DNA of 33,237 bases, taken from a virus. Position numbers and translations under genes: made by a program. The stretch is from the IMG/VR virus record IMGVR_UViG_3300037963_004562, positions 1 to 33,237 of that record. One strand, written 5' to 3'. This document shows positions 29,772 through 33,237 of this stretch, one piece after another (position 1 is the first letter of the stretch; every line of letters starts with the position of its first letter). The notes beneath the pieces were generated by a model. It did not search any database and was not told where the DNA came from. It saw nothing but the letters and a program-made list of their open reading frames with translations.

Positions 29772-30704
29772 CTATTCCCTTGAGAGGTATGGCGGCTGCT
29801 CCGTCATAGAGAAAGTCAGAACTCTCTCGAACGGTCCGACAAGTGGAAAGTTCAGCGCCGTGTTATCCAAAATCATCAGGTAAGGTTCAGCTGCGCTTGA
29901 TGGCGTCTCAACGTACAGAAAGGGGTTTGTTCCCTCGTTGATACCGTTGAACCAGTTTTCTATAACTGTGATTTCTGCGCTTGCAGATATTGACGCTCGA
30001 AAGCTTCTGACGGCTTGGCCCCTGTAATGAACATACCTTCTCGTCAATCCGCTCAGGGCCTTGAACTCAGTCACCTCGGAGAATTCGTCTTTGTTGTTCC
30101 AAGGCACATCAGGATTGCGTTGCAGCTGGTAACGCGTGCCCAGCCATACCTCGCCGATCTTTGCTTGTCGCGCTGTGCCTGCTGATGCCGTTATTTTAAG
30201 CCGAACAAAACGAACGCTTGAATACCTTTGAGCGGTGCCGTTTGCATCATATGTGCTCGACCCTCCGGCGCTGTTTAGGTTTGTGCATAGCAGTCTATCG
30301 TCATCGGTTCCGCTGACGGTGTACTTGAATATCTCGATCAAGTTGCTTGAGAATGCGGCGTTGTCTGCAATCTCCAAGGATACCGTTGCAAAGCCGCCGC
30401 TGTTCAAGTTGTGGTTCAAAATAAGACAGGTATCAAAACTAATCGTTGAACTGGCCCCGATATCAAAAACAAGATACCGCGCCGTTAAGTCTGCGCTGGT
30501 GTCCTTCGTTTGCAGGCTGCCGATATTATCATAAGCCCGGACCGCCGGACCATCGGCGGCAGTGGTGGCTGCGTCAGTTGTTGTTCCTGCGTCGTTCCAT
30601 CTTGCTACAGTTGGAGATACTAGGGACTGAGAAACCAGCATAGGCTTATCAGCATTGAATCCAGTCGTCTCTGCCGTTGCTAGGTTTGCCGCCGAGTAAG
30701 CCAT
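29772..30704 (-). CDS. Distal tail/minor tail protein
   Basis: A 310-residue protein directly after the tape measure, where siphophages encode the distal tail protein. The N-terminal part has a discoidin/galactose-binding-like pattern (RYLVFDIGASSTISFDTCLI, then VRFVRLKITAS). The C-terminal part (about 195-310) has strands ending in PFERVLTFSMTEQPP. It should close the tail tube and hold the hub. TAATG overlap with the tape measure stop. Confidence 0.65.
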   Translation of the reverse strand: MAYSAANLATAETTGFNADKPMLVSQSLVSPTVARWNDAGTTTDAATTAADGPAVRAYDNIGSLQTKDTSADLTARYLVFDIGASSTISFDTCLILNHNLNSGGFATVSLEIADNAAFSSNLIEIFKYTVSGTDDDRLLCTNLNSAGGSSTYDANGTAQRYSSVRFVRLKITASAGTARQAKIGEVWLGTRYQLQRNPDVPWNNKDEFSEVTEFKALSGLTRRYVHYRGQAVRSFRASISASAEITVIENWFNGINEGTNPFLYVETPSSAAEPYLMILDNTALNFPLVGPFERVLTFSMTEQPPYLSRE

Positions 30705-32248
30705 TAAAACATTCCTTGATTTCTAAGATCCTTAAGCGCAGGCACAACGTTTTGACGGACGAAGCGCTTGATCTCTGCGCGACCTGCAGGGATCTGGGAG
30801 TTCATTTCAATCGTAACTTGACCGCCTCCGTTTAAGCCACCCTCTTGTCTCATGCGGTCCACTTGGTCACGGGTTAAAACCATCTCGCCGGCTTGTGCCA
30901 TAATAGGAACAGAGTCGTGGCCTGGTATCCCGCCTTTGACCAAACCACCCTCAGCAAAGCTTTGAAACCCCAGGGATATGAAGCCACGAACAAGTCCGAA
31001 CATGAGAGACGCTGCGCCTGCGGCGAGTGCCGGCCCCACGACAGGAATTGCAGATTGCGATGATGCGGCTCCCGCAGCTGCTTCCGCGGCTCTGGCTGTT
31101 ACAACTTTCTGCATGACCAAAAGAACCTGATCAATAATTTCACCAGATAGCGAAATGAATCCCTTGGCTACTTTGTTCTGCCCCTCTTCAGCCGCTGAGA
31201 AGCCAGACAGAAAAGCACCGCTCAAGCTGTCTCCGACCGCTTGAAATTGGCCAGCCTGTTCTTGGAACTTTGAAGCTGCATCTTGGAGCCGCTTTTTCTC
31301 TTCTTCAGCTCGTTTTTTTCTCAGGTCTGAGGCTTCTTTTTCTTTTCTCTCGTTTTCATCTTTGATGGCTTGCTGCTGCTCCAGGGTCTTGTTTGCCAAC
31401 ACGGTCTCACCGGTGAAGGCCTTCATCGCTTCCGATGCCACCACTCCAATTCCCTCGTAGACAGCCTGAGCATTTTTCGCGACCGCCTTCTCAAACTTCT
31501 CCTGCCCTGCAATTTGCTTCTCAAGCTCCTTCATTGATTCGTCTGAAGTCTCCTGGAAAACCTCGCCGAAGCCTTTGACTTGTTCGGCGCCACTTCGAAA
31601 CTTACCGGCCAGTCCGTCCATTCCGACGGCCTCTGCAAGGCTTGCCATTTTTTCCAGTGCCTTGGCTCCGTTGTCCATAATGGCAGAGAGGGCAGAGTTG
31701 ACCACTGTTTTTAGGGTCGGCCACAACATGGACCAGCCGCTGGTAATTTTAGAAATTAAGATCAGGCCCTTCGCAGCGACAACAAGAGAGAACTTGGCAA
31801 AGCGCTCGGTGTATTCAACTATCTTTTGCCCTATCAAGTTTTGGTTTGATTGGAGCCATTTTTGCGTTCTGTTGATGACGGGCTGCAGCGCCTTGGCTGC
31901 TCCGTTCAGCGCTTTGATTAATATAACGCCGACCCCGGCATTGAGTCTTTTCACACTGTTGGAGGTTTGCTCGAAGCTTTTCAGCAACGGATCGTTCGCG
32001 CCTACAAACTCCTTCGTTGCCTCAATTGCTATCAGGCCGACGTCTCGAAACTTCTTAAACAGTTCAATGGATTGGTTTGCTACCACAAAGGTTGCGCCGA
32101 GCTTCGAAAAGGCAGAGGCCGCTCCGGCGCCAAATCTTTTGACGGCCGACATGGACTCCTTCGATTCCTTGCCAACCTTTTCAATTTTGTCACTGGCCTC
32201 ATCGGTGGCCGTGAGCTTGACGTTAACGCCCTTTTCAATATCAGCCAC
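30704..32248 (-). CDS. Tail tape measure protein
   Basis: A 514-residue protein. Helical throughout, with a coiled-coil stretch around 290-345, hydrophobic segments near 95-165 and 395-435, and the C-terminal signature FAEGGLVKGGIPGHDSVPIM (about 440-460) common in tape measures. At about 0.15 nm per residue it predicts a short tail of roughly 75-80 nm. It starts at GTG 32248, overlapping the frameshifted chaperone frame by 8 bases. Confidence 0.85.
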   Translation of the reverse strand: MADIEKGVNVKLTATDEASDKIEKVGKESKESMSAVKRFGAGAASAFSKLGATFVVANQSIELFKKFRDVGLIAIEATKEFVGANDPLLKSFEQTSNSVKRLNAGVGVILIKALNGAAKALQPVINRTQKWLQSNQNLIGQKIVEYTERFAKFSLVVAAKGLILISKITSGWSMLWPTLKTVVNSALSAIMDNGAKALEKMASLAEAVGMDGLAGKFRSGAEQVKGFGEVFQETSDESMKELEKQIAGQEKFEKAVAKNAQAVYEGIGVVASEAMKAFTGETVLANKTLEQQQAIKDENERKEKEASDLRKKRAEEEKKRLQDAASKFQEQAGQFQAVGDSLSGAFLSGFSAAEEGQNKVAKGFISLSGEIIDQVLLVMQKVVTARAAEAAAGAASSQSAIPVVGPALAAGAASLMFGLVRGFISLGFQSFAEGGLVKGGIPGHDSVPIMAQAGEMVLTRDQVDRMRQEGGLNGGGQVTIEMNSQIPAGRAEIKRFVRQNVVPALKDLRNQGMF

Positions 32249-33001
32249 GGCTTCGACTCCTTTTCATTGCTCGTTCCATTTCGGCCTTTTGCCGCTTAGC
32301 GGCGTCGGCTTCAATCTCTCGAATAACAGTGCTTGCGTGACGAATCACATCGTACACATAAGCGGGCTCATCCAAAAGCCTATCACTACCAAATGGCAAG
32401 ATCTGATAATCTCGCCAGTCGGTAAACCACTGAATGACCATCATGGTCTCAGCGTCAATCTGTGACCAAGGGCACCGCCGAAGCGATGGGGCAAAGTCGA
32501 AAGCTATATTCTGCGTCGTCTCACCGTCGCAGTTTCTAAACTCTCGCTTATGGTCATGCTCTGCCGCATCCGGCCCCCTGCACAATGAGCACTTCCATTT
32601 TAGAGAAGCGTGGCCACTCGAAAAGAATCGAGCAGCCAGTTCTATTTTTTTCGGAGCCCCTCCGACAAAGTCGAAATTTCCGTTATTGCGCCATACAACT
32701 CATCGATTAAAGATTGCTCTCCACGATCCCAAAGCTCTGCGCCGTCGGCGATTGGCTTGTCTAAGATGTCGGTGGCGCCGTTCAGTGAGACCACTCGCGC
32801 CTTGATGATTTTTTCAATGGCAGCCTCTGCCGCCTTGATGCTCACCTTGCCATCTTTTCCAATGCTTGCTCGCTGCGCCTTTCGAAGTTCGCCTCCCGTC
32901 ATCGGAGCAAGCTCTGCGCTCATCTGCTCTTCTTCGGGTCTGTCTCGATTTTCGTTCCACTTTGGGACGTATACCCTTACGTCTTCCGCGTTGTATGTCA
33001 T
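32241..33001 (-). CDS. Tail assembly chaperone, -1 frameshift fusion product
   Basis: The shorter chaperone ends CGA AAA AAA TAG. A -1 slip on the heptamer A_AAA_AAA (32645-32651) bypasses the stop and continues without any stop through the downstream frame to 32241, giving about 253 residues. The added 134 residues start IELAARFFSSGHASLKWKCS and include CSLC plus a later NC, possibly zinc-binding. The downstream frame has no usable ATG or ribosome-binding site. This mirrors the lambda G/GT system placed between tube and tape measure. Efficiency cannot be judged from sequence. Confidence 0.75.
32642..33001 (-). CDS. Tail assembly chaperone (short product)
   Basis: A 119-residue protein encoded between the tail tube and the tape measure. 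Helical, with an acidic, Glu-rich early segment and AEAAIEKIIKARVVSLNGA in the middle. It ends in GLRKK at the frameshift site. By position it corresponds to lambda gpG, which coats the tape measure during tail assembly and is not in the virion. Its 5' end is repeated at the left end of the window. Confidence 0.75.
   Translation of the reverse strand: MTYNAEDVRVYVPKWNENRDRPEEEQMSAELAPMTGGELRKAQRASIGKDGKVSIKAAEAAIEKIIKARVVSLNGATDILDKPIADGAELWDRGEQSLIDELYGAITEISTLSEGLRKK
32645..32651 (-). promoter_or_regulatory. Programmed -1 frameshift slippery site A_AAA_AAA
   Basis: Seven adenines on the minus strand are positioned as A AAA AAA just before the TAG stop of the chaperone frame, the ideal X_XXY_YYZ arrangement. 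The new frame has no stop until 32241. No strong pseudoknot is evident by eye downstream. Confidence 0.75.
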
Positions 33002-33237
33002 CTTGGTTTCCTTGATTAAGTTTTTATTTAGCCTTGATTCCAGGCAATTCTAAATTCATCCCCACCGCTGCTCGATGCCAGACCAGTGAAGGGGATGCTC
33101 AAGACCGCCTCCTCTGCCTCAGGTATCTCAATCGCGGCGAAGTCTAGCTCTGCCGTCGGCACGTATATCGCCACGATTTTTCCTGCTGTTGTTCCAAGGT
33201 TCACCTGGATAGGCACGGAGCTAAAAGTTGGACTGGC
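32887..33237. repeat. Terminal redundancy, right copy
   Basis: Second copy of the 351-base terminal overlap at 2-352, with 348 of 351 identical positions by eye. It shows that the gene order continues from the tail chaperone across the window end into the tail tube protein. The split copies at either edge are therefore not extra genes. Confidence 0.9.
33028..33237 (-). CDS. Tail tube protein, 3' fragment (duplicate of the left-end gene)
   Basis: The last 70 codons of the gene that is complete at 143-1324, repeated by the terminal overlap. It is open at the window edge. The encoded residues are identical despite three nucleotide differences, all at third codon positions. Not an additional gene. 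Confidence 0.85.
   Translation of the reverse strand, partial: ASPTFSSVPIQVNLGTTAGKIVAIYVPTAELDFAAIEIPEAEEAVLSIPFTGLASSSGGDEFRIAWNQG

Overview
The window looks like one complete genome of a small tailed phage (Caudoviricetes) with a siphovirus-type long flexible tail. It is probably a circular or terminally redundant metagenomic assembly. Positions 2-352 recur at 32887-33237 with three mismatches, giving a unit of about 32,885 bp. There is no rRNA, tRNA, integrase or recognisable lysogeny repressor, so a virulent lifestyle is likely but not proven. The host cannot be named. The Shine-Dalgarno-like sites and sigma70-like promoters point to a bacterial host, and the lysis cassette suits one with a peptidoglycan wall.

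Layout: one very long leftward (minus-strand) block starts at about 17.14 kb, runs down to position 1, and continues across the circle join from 33.2 kb to 22.6 kb. In transcription order it encodes: a ribbon-helix-helix regulator; a PrimPol primase-helicase; a PP-loop ATPase; an 860-bp non-coding region with a TGGCC repeat array; a zinc-ribbon protein; an Hjc-like nuclease; a ParB-methyltransferase fusion; the two terminase subunits; a Mu F-like head protein; a DUF935-type portal; a multidomain XkdF protease with a uracil-DNA-glycosylase-like segment; scaffold, decoration and major capsid proteins; head-tail connector, completion and terminator proteins; the tail tube; a tail assembly chaperone with a probable -1 frameshift; a short tape measure; tail tip, baseplate hub and tail fibre; and a lysis cassette (coiled-coil membrane protein, holin-like protein, an unannotated small protein, M15 peptidase). 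Spacing is tight, with many ATGA, TGATG and TAATG overlaps.

The rightward block (17.26-22.18 kb) holds small early genes and a recombination module: a Sak4-like ATPase, a DUF669-like ssDNA-binding protein and a Cas4-like PD-(D/E)XK nuclease. Several tiny zinc-binding and single-span membrane proteins follow. The two blocks diverge at 17142-17261, around a perfect palindrome that can serve as the -35 box on both strands. They converge at 22177-22574, where a long-loop terminator is followed directly by a second TGGCC array.

The most unusual feature is the pair of arrays. Array A (13200-13557) has 24 exact TGGCC cores, mostly in blocks of seven at strict 10-bp spacing with variable bases between them. 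Array B (22271-22520) has 25 cores at exact 10-bp spacing with almost uniform bases between them. Both have the same orientation, and one core falls on each helical turn. I infer a phage nucleoprotein site (origin, activator array, packaging or segregation site). Other points of interest are an A_AAA_AAA frameshift site, a recurrent G-rich ribosome-binding motif (GGGGTAT-like), a CTG-initiated gene in the lysis cassette, and third-codon-position polymorphisms between the two terminal copies.
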